This document shows positions 11,615 through 22,593 of a stretch of 64,000 nt of DNA, one piece after another. Under the pieces are notes generated by a model. The model ran no database searches and was not told the DNA's origin. It worked only from the letters and a program-made list of their open reading frames with translations. Positions within the stretch are counted from its first letter, which is position 1. Every line of letters starts with the position of its first letter. The position numbers were made by a program, and so were the translations under genes. The DNA lies in assembly GCA_902806575.1 (NCBI GenBank), contig CADCXD010000010.1:1240001-1304000 (forward strand), written 5' to 3'. Source of the stretch: Jackrogersella multiformis (lineage: Eukaryota; Ascomycota; Sordariomycetes; Xylariales; Hypoxylaceae).

Positions 11615-14283
11615 GTTTACTAAAGAGCTAGATGATCGAGTTTGATGGGAGGACGTATTTCCCTGGGGAACCAGAATACATCATGGAGAGTGATCATTTT
11701 TATACCATTTCCCACGCTCGAAGTTGGTTCACCTCGGGATCTTGGCAGGATCTCGCCATCCATGGTCTTCCTCGTTTAGGAATTGCGAGCCGTTGCATTT
11801 ACTGGGCATTCGACGATTACGACACAGTGGAGGAGCTATTGGAGACATTTGAGGGAAGTATTTGAGGGAACATTTGGAAACCCGCGAGCACGTCATTTGT
11901 GGCCTCCGATCACGAATATGGCCAAAACACACATATCACTACAACTATAGTCCTTGTGCAATGCATGGCATAATGGCGGCATTCCCAATCGCCCTATTGG
12001 TATACCCTTCAGTGATCCAGCAATAGTAACATCTCCGTGATCCTGGCATTTCCAGTTCCCTGGAATCGGATTTCTGGGCATGCAAGCGAATAGAAATACG
12101 ACCGATTGGATTGGATACATCTATCCGGACCAATACATTGCCTGTGGGCGAAATCCAATCCGGTCAAGTACGGAGGTAAAGGTGAGTTGCGTCGAGATAT
12201 GACTTACACGCAGCTCTTGCTATAATAAGGAGAGAATACGCTATTATGGAATCCGAATTTCTATACCTAGGTACCTTTCAAGGAATTATCAGAACGAAGG
12301 TTTAAACGTTTCTCTCAAGGTCAATTGCCCTTGTCGTTACTATTGCCGCTACCCCCATAGTCCGACTGACCTGATTGGGAGGGCACCAAACTCGAAAGGT
12401 TAAACAGTGTCTGGTATTCTTCTTTACATATGGAACACACTCACGCAATATCTGGGATGGAGTACGATGAATAATTTGCTATACTCAGAGCTCTTCAAAA
12501 GGTTCTCCCTGAAAAGCCCCCGGCATCATTCTCTCCAACTAGGAATCCCTAATAGTCAAACTCAATTTATGCCATCCCGTATGTTGGTAGAAATGTTTTC
12601 CATATTGATTGTACTTAGATTCGAGCAGATCGCGAGACAATGTGACACAGCAATCACAGCAATCACATATGGCAAATGTATCGAGTTGGTCCCGCGATCG
12701 TTTTTGATTTTGCTGTGTGAGTAACCTCCTTTTCTCGTGTGAGATCAGGTTAAGCTTACCCGTATCAAGTATGTTTCTTCCATTTCCCGTACTCCTCAAA
12801 ACCAGAAGAAACACGTGCTACCCGGTCTCTGGTTTCTTTGTCACCATTATCTAGATTATCCGAGTTCAATACAGAAAAGTCCCTTGCCAACCCCATCAAT
12901 TCTGGACCAATTATTCTATGGTCAGCGGTTGAGGTTCACCTAGGTGTGATTATTGCTTGTGTTCCTGTGCTCTCACCTCTTTTCAAGCATAATCATCCTA
13001 CCAAATACCCAACGAGAGTTGAGATCACTATATGAAACCAACCGTTAATCCAAGTCGATTATGCGGACATAGCCTCTATTCTGTCACATATCGCGCCGAT
13101 GTAATATATGAGATGCGGGATAAACAGCCTAACAACTGAAGGCACAGGCTTGGCTTACACGTCCGGCTCAAAATCCGAGTTACGTGTATGCCGTTCGGCG
13201 TATTTATAAGCTTCGTAGTATGGCCATTTAGATTCAGGAGGTGACAGACCTAACCTAGATTATTTTTATTACTTGTCTCACATAGCTTGCCTTAGCCAAT
13301 GTAACAGTAAGCAAGAGGCCTGTTTAAAAGGGGGGCAATAATAGTTTATTTTGTATTACCAACTCCTATCCTTAGCCGGTCTTACTCTTGATATATCGGA
13401 ACTGGCAGAGGCGTAAGACTAGACTTCCAAGTCAAAGAGGAATAAATTTAGACAAACTGTATAGTTCGGGATAATTTCGACGTATCTAATAGCTTTACTA
13501 AACATATCATGGTAGTTTTAAGGGATATATGTAATTAGAGAAAATATATAGAGAAAGGGCTCTTGCTAGGCTTAAGCTAGCTCCGGGGTATGATATTCAA
13601 GCAACTAAGCGAAAACCTATCCGCACTCGTTAAATCTATCGTCATGTTACTTGATAGGAGGTACGAAGAGAGTCAACCCCTGATATACCTTCATACCATA
13701 CGTCCCAAGCTTATAAGGGATCAAGATTCTTGCCACGAAAGTGTTAGTAATGTTTGCATCAACTCTATGTCCTCGGATATCACACCGATCTAAACTACCA
13801 TGAGTAACTTCCAATGCTTCTGCCGATCCCTACGATCTAGCCTGTGATACCTCTTTTCGTGTATGGTGTTCATGTAGTACTGTGTTTGCAACATTAACAG
13901 CGGGAGTTCACCGCCTAGGAATCCATTTCAATATTGTACAAAATGAATCTCAGCGTATACCTAACTTCCCTACATTGCTAACTTCTTTCGGGGGCACCTA
14001 GTAAGCTAGGCTATCTGGGATGTCGAGCGTTCATAAAGAACCCCAGTCACCATATCATCTCTCACTTCTCAGGGCAGTACGACACCACAGTCTCTTTCTT
14101 ACTTCATTATCAACGGGGCCTCTTTCAACAACATAGTAACACTCTTGTGGACCTGTCTCCAGCAAATGCTTGTAGCAGCTATCCCTCTGATCGCCGCCGT
14201 CGTCATAGCCTGGTTCTGCCTTCATTTAGAAAAGACCACTACGACTTCCCAGGACGTGAGTAGGACTCGAGCCAACAACTACA
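11615..14283. other. 2.7-kb gene-poor spacer
   Basis: AT-rich and stop-rich in most frames. Short open frames (for example about 11632-11865 and 12407-12724) show no domain, no signal peptide with support and no splice-compatible extension. Composition around 13240-13600 is especially AT-rich and could be decayed repeat DNA, but no ends, target duplications or coding remnants could be identified. Confidence 0.5.
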
Positions 14284-15175
14284 ATGTTGTTTTCACGCTC
14301 GGTCCTCTCAGCTTTGTTGTCGCAGAGTATACTCAGCAGCGGCGCAGCCCTAGCCCAGGGCTCCGTGACACAGCCAGTGCCGAACACCCCGGCGCTGGAG
14401 AAGAGAGTGAACTGCAACGGCCGCGGTAACTTCGTCGTCTATGAGTCCCACAATGTTAACGGTTATTCTAGTACGTAGACCGATATTATCCTTACATATA
14501 CTACGATCCATCCCCGCCCCCTTTCTTCCTCCATTTATTTGCCTCTTCGCGCTAGTCTATACCAAAATACTTACCTCCGCTCTAGTGATCTGTCTCAACG
14601 CATACGTCGCGGTTGCTTGTGGTATCGCTATAGCCGGCGGAGGCCAAGTCATCACCGCGCTGCAGAACAAGGTCGTCGGCTGGATCGACAGCAAAGTGGA
14701 AGACGCGTCGGACGCCGGCCCACAAGCACGCTCCCTCTCCACCCATTCTGCAACATGGAGCGAAGTCTACGCGCGCCATGCCGAAGTCGGAACGGACGTG
14801 TACGATGCAAGCAACGAGACCGAGGCCTCCGACGGTCTCACCGCCCTCGCCCTGCACGAGGACGGCTTCTCGGCATCGATCTCGCTAGCGCGTGGGGGCC
14901 TGCTCGGCGGGCGGGACGCCGAGGCCTCGGCGTCCTGCGTCTCGCAGCTGCACATCCACTACTGGGCGGCGCCGGGCCACGACTCGACGGTGCTGAGCAG
15001 CTCCGAGATCGGGTCGCTCGTCGTCCACGGCCTCAACGACGCCGCCAAGAAGAACAGGGGCCAGGCCTGCTACGAGATGACGAACAACGGCAACTGGGAC
15101 GGCTACCTGAGGGTCTGCTTCAACCACAACAAAGCCCAGAAGGGCTGCTATAGCTGCGGGGGGCATAACAACTGA
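14284..15175 (+). CDS. Unrecognised secreted cysteine-rich protein with Kex2-type site
   Basis: Exons 14284-14470 and 14586-15175; the 115-nt intron (GTACGT...TCTAG) joins NVNGYS to MICLNAYVAV in frame. Product 258 aa. The N-terminus looks like a signal peptide ending near residue 25 (SGAALAQ), followed by a short propeptide ending in Lys40-Arg41, a typical Kex2 processing site just before VNCNG. Eight cysteines remain, two of them in the closing segment KGCYSCGGHNN, so several disulfides are likely. One glycosylation sequon (NET) is visible. I do not recognise the family. The layout (signal, short pro-segment, KR, Cys-rich mature part) fits an extracellular effector, enzyme or antimicrobial-like protein; that is inference only. 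Exon 2 is markedly GC-rich. Confidence 0.72.
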
Positions 15176-16439
15176 GCGGAAGCAATGGAGGCGTTTTGGC
15201 AAATGCGACACTTAGCAAGACACTTTCCCCTTTCTTTCTTTATTTCCCTTTTACTAGTAAACAGAACGTTCAAGGGGTAGCGTATCATATATAGTCCGTT
15301 GATAGGCATTGCGTTGAAATCGACGATGGACGTACGCTCATTTTCGCGGTGTTACAGCCAGGCAGCTGTACCTGGTCTCGGCGAGATGTACATCTGTAGA
15401 ATCTGCGGTGACTTATATGTTGCTAGCAATACCATCAGATATACCAAGACACTAACACCGAGTTTTGGCACCTTTAAATAGGGCGCTTAAAGAGTAAATG
15501 TAGTTAAAGAACAGCTACAAGAAGGGCGGAGGGGGTCTCAATAGATCTAAGCTGTGAGGAGTGAATGTCGATTAATAAACCGATTTATACTTTATTCTGG
15601 TCCGCTCTAGAAAGATTTAACTTCTTTATGCGATGGTTAAAAGATTATATGCTAACCTAGAAATACACTACATCTTGTCGTATTCAATTCTATCGATTAA
15701 TGCTGATTAATCAAGAAAAAGGGGTGTGTTCATGGCGATGCCCCTTAAACCGAAGTCCACGAGTTCCTGATAGACGGAAGACTTGAACTTGAAATGTATC
15801 CTCTTGTTTATGGACATGGAGATACTGACCTTTAATCTATTAGACGATCTAGTTTATGAAGAATCATTCGAGGATATTTGTCATGCGCCTGCAATGTGGT
15901 AGCCGCGGTATCTTACCTGTATTACTATTCCTTCGAGTCCGTCTTAAGCGTAATCGAGAGTGTTCCGTGTAGCATGCCTCTAATAAGACGTTACACCCGT
16001 GATCGTAAGCTCGGTACTACCTAATAGGCAAAAGGTGCTCCCCCTGTGACCCCTTATACTCAGTCCAGTTGACAGGGTTTCTCCGCATCTTGTTATCTCA
16101 GCGGGAGTAAGATGGCCAAGTTAAAGCGGTCATAGGTAGGCCAAACCCCAATATACTGATGATTTCGATGCCGGGGTAGTATATGCCATGCATGCTATAA
16201 ATGCGGTCGCTAACAGCTCTGCCGGCAAATCAAGGGATATCTCTCAACAGCACCTCAGATCAGCTGCTGCGTAGATAACGCCATTTATATCCACGGCTGT
16301 GCGGCTATACATGAAAGGTAGATACTTGACGAAGTTGTTGTGAGGACGACGTGAAGCCGAGAACAAACCCTGAGATATAGAATTGCTTCCCAATTCTAGC
16401 CAGGTCTTATCAAATTCTATTTTGAAAATAATTTCCACA
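15176..16439. other. intergenic spacer, no gene seen; TATA-like box upstream of the methyltransferase
   Basis: AT-rich spacer with stops in all frames. A TATAAAT sequence lies at 16196-16202, about 240 nt before the methyltransferase start. The part at about 15540-15720 looks like old, decayed non-coding DNA; no element boundaries were found. Confidence 0.5.
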
Positions 16440-18123
16440 ATGTCTTACGAGGACGTATCGTCGCGGGCCACAGCCCTTCGGCAGGTAGTAAAACTGATCC
16501 AGGACGCATCGGAAACGCTGATCTCAGAATGGGAGAATCCGGCTCCGGACGCCGTACCAGAATCGGAGACTAGCTTCGCAATACCCGGCCGCCAGGCTTA
16601 CGATGCGCAACGGACCATCATCGCGGCGCTGGGCTCAATCGAGGAGCTAGTCGCCGAGCCCCACATGCGTCTTGTAGATTTCGCCGAATTGTACTTCGAG
16701 GTTCGAGCGCTTCATGTGGCAGTCGAGCATGATATCGCGATCTTGCTAGCCGAGGGCGGTGCAGACGGAGTTCCCGTGGAGGACTTAGCGAAGGCAACTG
16801 GACTCGATCAAGACAAGCTCAGTGAGTTTCTGCTAATAACATGTTTATCCCTCTTGGAAACAAAACCTTGCAACAACTACCGCTAATAGGAACCAGCTCG
16901 CTTCTTGCGAGCGCTGACATCGCAGCACTTCTTCCGTGAGGTTGCGCCGGACAGGTTTGCCAACAACAGAATCTCCCAAGCTTTGGTCAACGACGACAAA
17001 CTACAAGCACAAGTCAAATGCAGGTGAGTGTCTCTTCGTCATCAGCCTCGACGGTGCCCCGTAACAGTTGAAACTACGCAGCTCTATGGGATTCGCTGCT
17101 GCGTCAGCATTGCCAGAAGCGCTCAACGACCCCGTCCGAGGACCGAGCCACGATTCGGAATTCGCGGCCTGGACGTTGGCTGTGGGAACGAAATCTCCCT
17201 TTTTCGACTGGATGAATGAGAAGGTCCCCCGCTCACGGGCGGCAGTGGAGAGAGCGAGCCCAGGTGCGGCGAGGGTATTCTACAAAGAAGCAGAGGTAGA
17301 GGTATCGCCGGATGAAGAGCTAGTTCCTAGAGATGATGCTAAAACGTACAACTTGTATTTGGCAGGTAATAGCAAGAGCCTTGGGAGCACTCATCTGTAT
17401 GATTTCCCCTGGAAGGAGTTGGGAAATGCGTTGGTTGTCGATGTTGGGGGCGGTGTCGGTAAGTTGTCTATTGGAAGCTGGATGGACCATACCAAGCCTA
17501 GATTTCGAGCACTGCTGACATGTCATTGTAGGTAGCTTCGATCTTCAACTAGCCCGCTTATACCCAGAGCTACGCTTCATCGTGCAGGACCAAGCGGTAG
17601 CAACAGACCAGGGTGTTTCTATGTGGCAAAAAGAGTTCCCCGAGGCTCTAGAATCGGGACGGATGAAATTTTTGACACACGACTTCTTCACGCCGAACCC
17701 CGTCAAAGGGGCCGACATCTACTGGATGCGTCATGTCTTGTAACGCGACCTCCCATAAGCTCCTTGCCGAAGTTATGTCTGACAAGAAACAGGCACGATT
17801 GGAAAGATGATGACTGCGTCAGAATCCTCCTCCAGACTGCCGAAGCCATGGGGCCGAACTCACGGCTGTTCGTTGCCGATATTACCTTAACTGAAACTAT
17901 AGGAGACGCATATGTCGAAGCTGCGCCCAAGCCTCTTCTGGCCAATTACGGCATTCATGGACATCACGGGTTTTCTCTCGACATAGCCATGATGTGTCTG
18001 ATGAACGGCAAAGAACGTACCCCCTCGGAATTCCGAAGATTATTCGAGAGGGCGGGTTTGAAGATGGTCAAGCTGTGGGAGTGCCGTAGCATCTTGGGTA
18101 TAATCGAGTGTCGCTTGGCTTGA
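16440..18123 (+). CDS. SAM-dependent O-methyltransferase, class II (secondary-metabolism type)
   Basis: Five exons: 16440-16821, 16897-17023, 17082-17458, 17532-17739, 17793-18123; phases agree, product 474 aa. An N-terminal dimerisation/winged-helix region (VEHDIAILL...KATGLDQDKLTRFLRAL) precedes the SAM-binding motif VVDVGGGVGSFDLQLA and the catalytic-His motif YWMRHVLHDWKDDDCVRIL; the C-terminal DIAMMCLMNGKERT completes the fold. Such enzymes methylate hydroxyls on polyketides or flavonoid-like aromatics (relatives act on sterigmatocystin-type pathways). No polyketide synthase, NRPS, terpene or regulatory gene lies nearby, so it is either a lone tailoring enzyme or part of a dispersed pathway. 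The ATG at 16440 has a good context (CCACAATG); an upstream in-frame Met at 16383 is less likely. Confidence 0.88.
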
Positions 18124-19517
18124 GTTGAGGCAACAAGATCTAGTGTATAGAATGTTATACTACACACCGCTTGATTCCTTTCAAAGTCTCGATTGATGCA
18201 CTGCCTCCCGAGGCTGCATTTCACAATACTACTCAAGGTATATAAAGGCATAAAGCCATACAGATTCGGGTAGTTTTCGAGGCAGCAGAAAGAGGAGAAG
18301 GCGGTCATGTCTTACTTACAGATGGTTTCGTGCAGATGCCGTTACACTACTTAAATGTCTCGTTGAGCTATAATTAGACGCCAAATCAGATCGCCGGATG
18401 ATGCTCTCTACCTAGGTACCTAGTCAAGTGAAGTATCATACCATCGATAATTTCTTTGGGAATCAATGAAGGCTGTGAAGGGTGAAGGCTGTGAAGTTGC
18501 ACTTGGACCTCCAGCCTTCCAATTGTCTCTTTCATGATAGAACTAGTGGCCACTTAATAGCGTGCAAAGTAAAGGTGTAATACGGAAACCAGTTCTCGCA
18601 GATGCCAGCTACCTAATCCATGGATGGCAGTGGAAGGACGAATAGGGGAGTGAAGTGTATAATATTTATTTGCACTGTGATGGATACTGTATTACGTTTG
18701 TTTCTATATAAAGAACATTTCACGGTAGCATGGCCCACTTAGATAGGAAGATGCTAGTGTACTATGTACACTACACTAGGTACCTAGGTACTAGGCACTA
18801 CGTAGGCACGTATCTTGCCCCACGGTGGGGTCCTCAGCTAACGGAGTACTACGTAGGTTCATACAGTGGAGTTTGTATGGATGTATGTACATACCTAGGT
18901 ACCTACCTAGGTACATAGGTAGTTTGCCCGATGTCAACTGCCCAGTTGTCCACGCAGCTACGCAGCCACGGTACAATCAACCAGCTTTGAAAACGCAGTT
19001 GCAATAGGAATAGTAGGTACCTATAGTGTTCAGCTGTTACACCACCACCCACCACCCTGGCCTTATACCCTAAGGTCCAAGGTTCCAAAGTTCCAAGGAA
19101 AGACTCACAGGCATCCATCCAATCTCTCTCCTCAATTTCCAATATTCCTATCTCAAACCGAGCTTTCGCTTCTCCGGCTCTGGAATTTGCCTCCTGACCA
19201 CACTGAACTGCACTCACTTGCATACAAGTCGAGGTTGTGTCTTCTCCTTTTCACCCAGTTCGGAAGGGAGAAGCCGTTCTCACTGCCCTGCTAAGAGCTT
19301 CGCCTCGTTTGTCCTACATCTAGTTGCCGGATTCGCCCTCTCATAGCATCACCTAGTCTCGAGCCTCTTAAGTACAAGTAGAGCATATTGCCGCTTGCGA
19401 AATTCATAAGCAGCATCAGCAGCAGCATCGGCATTGGCATCATTGTCATCGTCATCATTAAATTTCCTTGGGCTTAATATTAACTCTCAACTCTAAACCA
19501 CCACCACCACCACCTCA
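18124..19517. repeat. intergenic spacer with motif cluster and short repeats
   Basis: No gene seen. A 15-nt direct repeat (GTGAAGGCTGTGAAG type) lies at about 18467-18496. Dense ACCTAGGT/GGTACC units occur at 18410-18425 and 18770-18920. Trinucleotide-rich tracts (AGC/ATC at about 19405-19460 and CCA at 19498-19515) sit in the probable 5' leader of the hydroxyisourate hydrolase gene. Confidence 0.6.
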
Positions 19518-19910
19518 ATGGCAAGCGACAAAGACCCCATCACCTGCCATGTCCTAGACACTGCCTTAGGCAAGCCGGCTAAGGGAATCCACGTGAAGCT
19601 AGAAGGCGGACATGCTCCACTCAAGACCTTCGAATCCCAGACCGACGACGATGGCCGCGTCAAGGCGTGGCTGCCATATTCCAGCGTCCACTCTTCTGGA
19701 GACATACCGACATATTCTATAGACGACGTGCTGAGCGAGGTGGATAATCAGTCGACTTGGACCCTTCGCTTCGACACGGGAAGCTATTTCGGCGAGGGAA
19801 AGACTTTCTTCCCCGAAGTCCTAGTCTCCTTCACCGTCGAAAAGGGCCAACACTACCACGTTCCGTTGCTGTTGTCCCCCTACAGCTATTCGACATATAG
19901 GGGAAGCTAA
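19518..19910 (+). CDS. 5-hydroxyisourate hydrolase (transthyretin-like)
   Basis: Single exon, 130 aa, normal for the family. It hydrolyses 5-hydroxyisourate made from urate, the second step of urate breakdown towards allantoin; fungal forms are cytosolic or peroxisomal. The family signatures are present: an N-terminal ITCHVLDTALGKPA block with the catalytic His, the LRFDTGSYF block with the catalytic Arg, the FFPEVLVSF strand and the exact C-terminal tetrapeptide YRGS. No peroxisomal targeting signal is obvious. The start follows a run of CCA repeats and fits family length. No urate oxidase is in the window, but a Dal5-type transporter gene lies about 8 kb to the left. Confidence 0.93.
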   Translation: MASDKDPITCHVLDTALGKPAKGIHVKLEGGHAPLKTFESQTDDDGRVKAWLPYSSVHSSGDIPTYSIDDVLSEVDNQSTWTLRFDTGSYFGEGKTFFPEVLVSFTVEKGQHYHVPLLLSPYSYSTYRGS

Positions 19911-20475
19911 GAGACGCGTTGAATAAGAAGGGACATACATATGCCATGTTAATTGGCGACATAGGGGGCTATGGTACTTAAGCATGGTACTTAGGTCACA
20001 ACACAGCACGGATCGTGGCGTCAAATCGGCTTTGGTCGGATAGGGGCGGCTCTATTTGGATATTAGGTATACCGCCGCCGACAGTCCATGTTGGGTTTAC
20101 CCATACTGCCCATACAACCACGACCAGAGAAGACTCATCCAAAGAGCAGAAACCTTCGTTAGGATCTCATTCTAATCTTATTATCAAATAAAATTAAAAC
20201 TAGTCACCTTTCTTATACGTTTTCTGCTCCCTCTTCTTTAAACAAAAGGTGTAGTGACTGGAATTTATCACGATTATAACTGATATTCAACCTAGGTATA
20301 TCCTTCTTTCAAATTTTATTTATGTATCAGTTTACATACGCAGAATAATGTAGCCTATTTCACCAACCCCTTTACTACATAACCATTTTCTTAGGATATA
20401 AGCATATAAACTCGTTGCGTTTTAAGTTCAATACTCTAGGCTAAGCGACTCTGTCGTACGGGGGAGATCCGTACT
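19911..20475. other. convergent intergenic spacer, no gene seen
   Basis: AT-rich region between two convergent genes, presumably holding both 3' UTRs. No repeat or open frame of note. Confidence 0.55.
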
Positions 20476-21893
20476 CTATCCTTTAGCTAACTGCAAGTGC
20501 TTATAAACAGCTGCTTCCAACCCAACCCATAATCCGAGGACCCCTGGATCGGCGAAGGGCAAGATCTGAGAACAAACTAGGCCTGCAACGCTGTGCTCGC
20601 GGTCGCACCACCAGTACAGGTTCGGAAGCCCCGCCCAGTGGCCCGTATTTTCGGACCTCCCCGTCAGGGGATTGCCGCCGGCCAGCATGAACGTCAGGCC
20701 CCAGCCTTGGGGCGGGTTTCCGGTTACATGGTACAGATCCGGAAGGGGGTTTGTGAGGTCCGGCTTCGCCGCCGGGATGCCCTGCCTGCCGAAGTTGGGA
20801 AAATCCGTGATCTGGTTCTTGAACATCTCATCCACAGTGGACTTCTCGAGCAGCTTTATACCTGTCTTGGGGTCTGTGCCGTCGTTGAGAAGAACTGATA
20901 GTATGCCTGGATGAATGACAAATTGATTGATCCATACGTTAGTTGTAATCCCCATTTCGCCGAGGAACTTATTCCACGAGCTGGGTAAGATATTCTACTT
21001 ACGGGTGTACTCCTGCGGTTTTGCGAATAGGCCGGCCCCGCCGCTGTGGAAGACGCCAGCGATTTCTTCTGGAGTCGACACGACTAAGGGTTGGCGATAT
21101 ATGTGATCGCGAGGGCGGAGCTTGCCGTCTTGCTCCCTAAAATGCATATGTGCCAGCTTATCCTTCATGGCCTGTGTCGGAAGCATGTTGATGTTCTCCA
21201 GTCCGAGGGGTTTGCAGATGTTCTTCTGGATGTAATCGTTCAGGGACAATCCGGTCTTCCTTTGGAGAACGATACCGGCCCAGTCGATGCCAACCTAGGC
21301 GTAGTCAGCTCCCATTTATGACGACTTCAGATAGCTCGCGAAGGCTCACTTACTCCGTAACTCCAACCCTCGCCAGGTTGGAACCGCAGCGGTATCTTCA
21401 GAAGACTCTTGACATCGCAATCGAACTCATCGATACCTACAGGGTGGCTCCAATCCCTTAATGTCTCGTCGAAGAACGAGTACTTGAAGCCCGAGGTATG
21501 ATTCAGCAGCATCCTCAGCGTGATCCCCCTCTTCTTCTCCTCGAAGGTCCCGTCGTCCTTCAGGACCTTGATGTCCTTCAGCTCGGGGCAAAGTTCCTCC
21601 ACCTGCGCGGCGTCGTCCAGGCTCAGCAGGCCCTTCTCGACTATCTGCATGCAGGCCAGGCCCGAAATCATCTTGGTGCAGCTCGCCATCCAGAAGGTAT
21701 TGTCCAGCGTCATCGGCTCCTTGGACTTGATGCCTCGCCTGCCGGCCGAGTGCGCGAAGAGCTCCGTCCCGTCCCGATCCACCACGACGCACGTCGTCCC
21801 GGCAACGGTACTTGCCACCGCCTCATCGCTGTCGACGATGCTCTGCTCCACGACGGAGCGGAGCTCCGCGATCGCTTCCTCTGAGAACTTCAT
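20476..21893 (-). CDS. Class-C beta-lactamase-like serine hydrolase / transesterase
   Basis: Exons 21893-21354, 21294-21003 and 20906-20476 give 420 aa. Splicing restores GWSYGVGIDWAGIVLQ and EYTRILSVLLNDG. The Ser-x-x-Lys nucleophile motif is SCTK (Ser71, Lys74), followed by LRMLLNHTSGF and the GHWAGLPNLYWWCD block near the C-terminus. There is no signal peptide, so a cytosolic enzyme is expected. Fungal relatives include esterases, lovastatin-type acyltransferases (LovD) and uncharacterised hydrolases; the substrate cannot be inferred here. The second intron is 96 nt; part of it is open in the frame of exon 3 and could mislead gene callers. Confidence 0.85.
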
Positions 21894-22593
21894 TATCTGG
21901 TCCCTGCTCGGTAGTACTAGCTATCAACAATCCGCAATTTGTATTCCGCATTTATATCTGTGATGCCTTTTCTACGTGAACTACACGAGCTTCTCTCGAG
22001 CTATCAGACTAGAATGCGAACTAAGAATTTTATACACGAGGTCGAGACTCGAGACAAATATCATCTAAGTGCTGTGCCTCACGCTCCGAGCTAACAATGC
22101 CGGACAACCCGCGCCACGCCAGCCTCAGAGGCCAAGTTACCCCAACATAGGCGACGATCCCTTCGTCCTACCCCATACCCCTCATCAATAGATCTTGGAG
22201 GTGTATGCATGAACCCAGCATCACAGGGATGCCACGTCGGCTTCTCCTTTTCACCGTTTTTGTAATCAATTTTTCGTCTACATGTGACGAATCACCCGCC
22301 ACCAAATCAATAAAAGTTTCACATTAGGAAGATAGGGTAGCACAATTCAAGACAATACAATTCAATTCACAGTTCCCAAGTCGTAGTCGTATTATGTGTA
22401 AGACAACATCTTCCATTTCGGACTCTTTTGCTCGTGGTGGTATTAACTCCGTACCAGGTACACTAGCCAGCCCATGGTTTCTCAACGCCGCCCGAACGCC
22501 AGCTCGATGCAGCATCAACTGCGGGGAATTCCATCTACTATTATCTGTCTGTCTAACCCCGGCTTTGCTTGGTAGTAGTAGTAAGTAGAGCGA
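21894..22593. other. intergenic spacer, no gene seen
   Basis: Mixed-composition spacer. A short open frame at about 22394-22588 on the plus strand has no recognisable feature and is antisense to another of equal length, so neither is supported. Confidence 0.5.

Noticed and set aside
11632..11865. 77-codon plus-strand open frame divergent from the MFS gene
   Set aside because: No domain, no splice extension, and it lies in the probable promoter.
12407..12814. Overlapping open frames on both strands
   Set aside because: Mutually antisense, with AT-rich non-coding composition and no motif.
16440..18123. Secondary-metabolite gene cluster around the O-methyltransferase
   Set aside because: No PKS, NRPS, terpene synthase, P450 or pathway regulator within the window; a lone tailoring enzyme is not a cluster.
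20907..20955. Treating the open stretch before the last beta-lactamase exon as coding
   Set aside because: The frame is open, but the spliced junction EYTRILSVLLNDG fits the family and the GTAAGT donor is strong.
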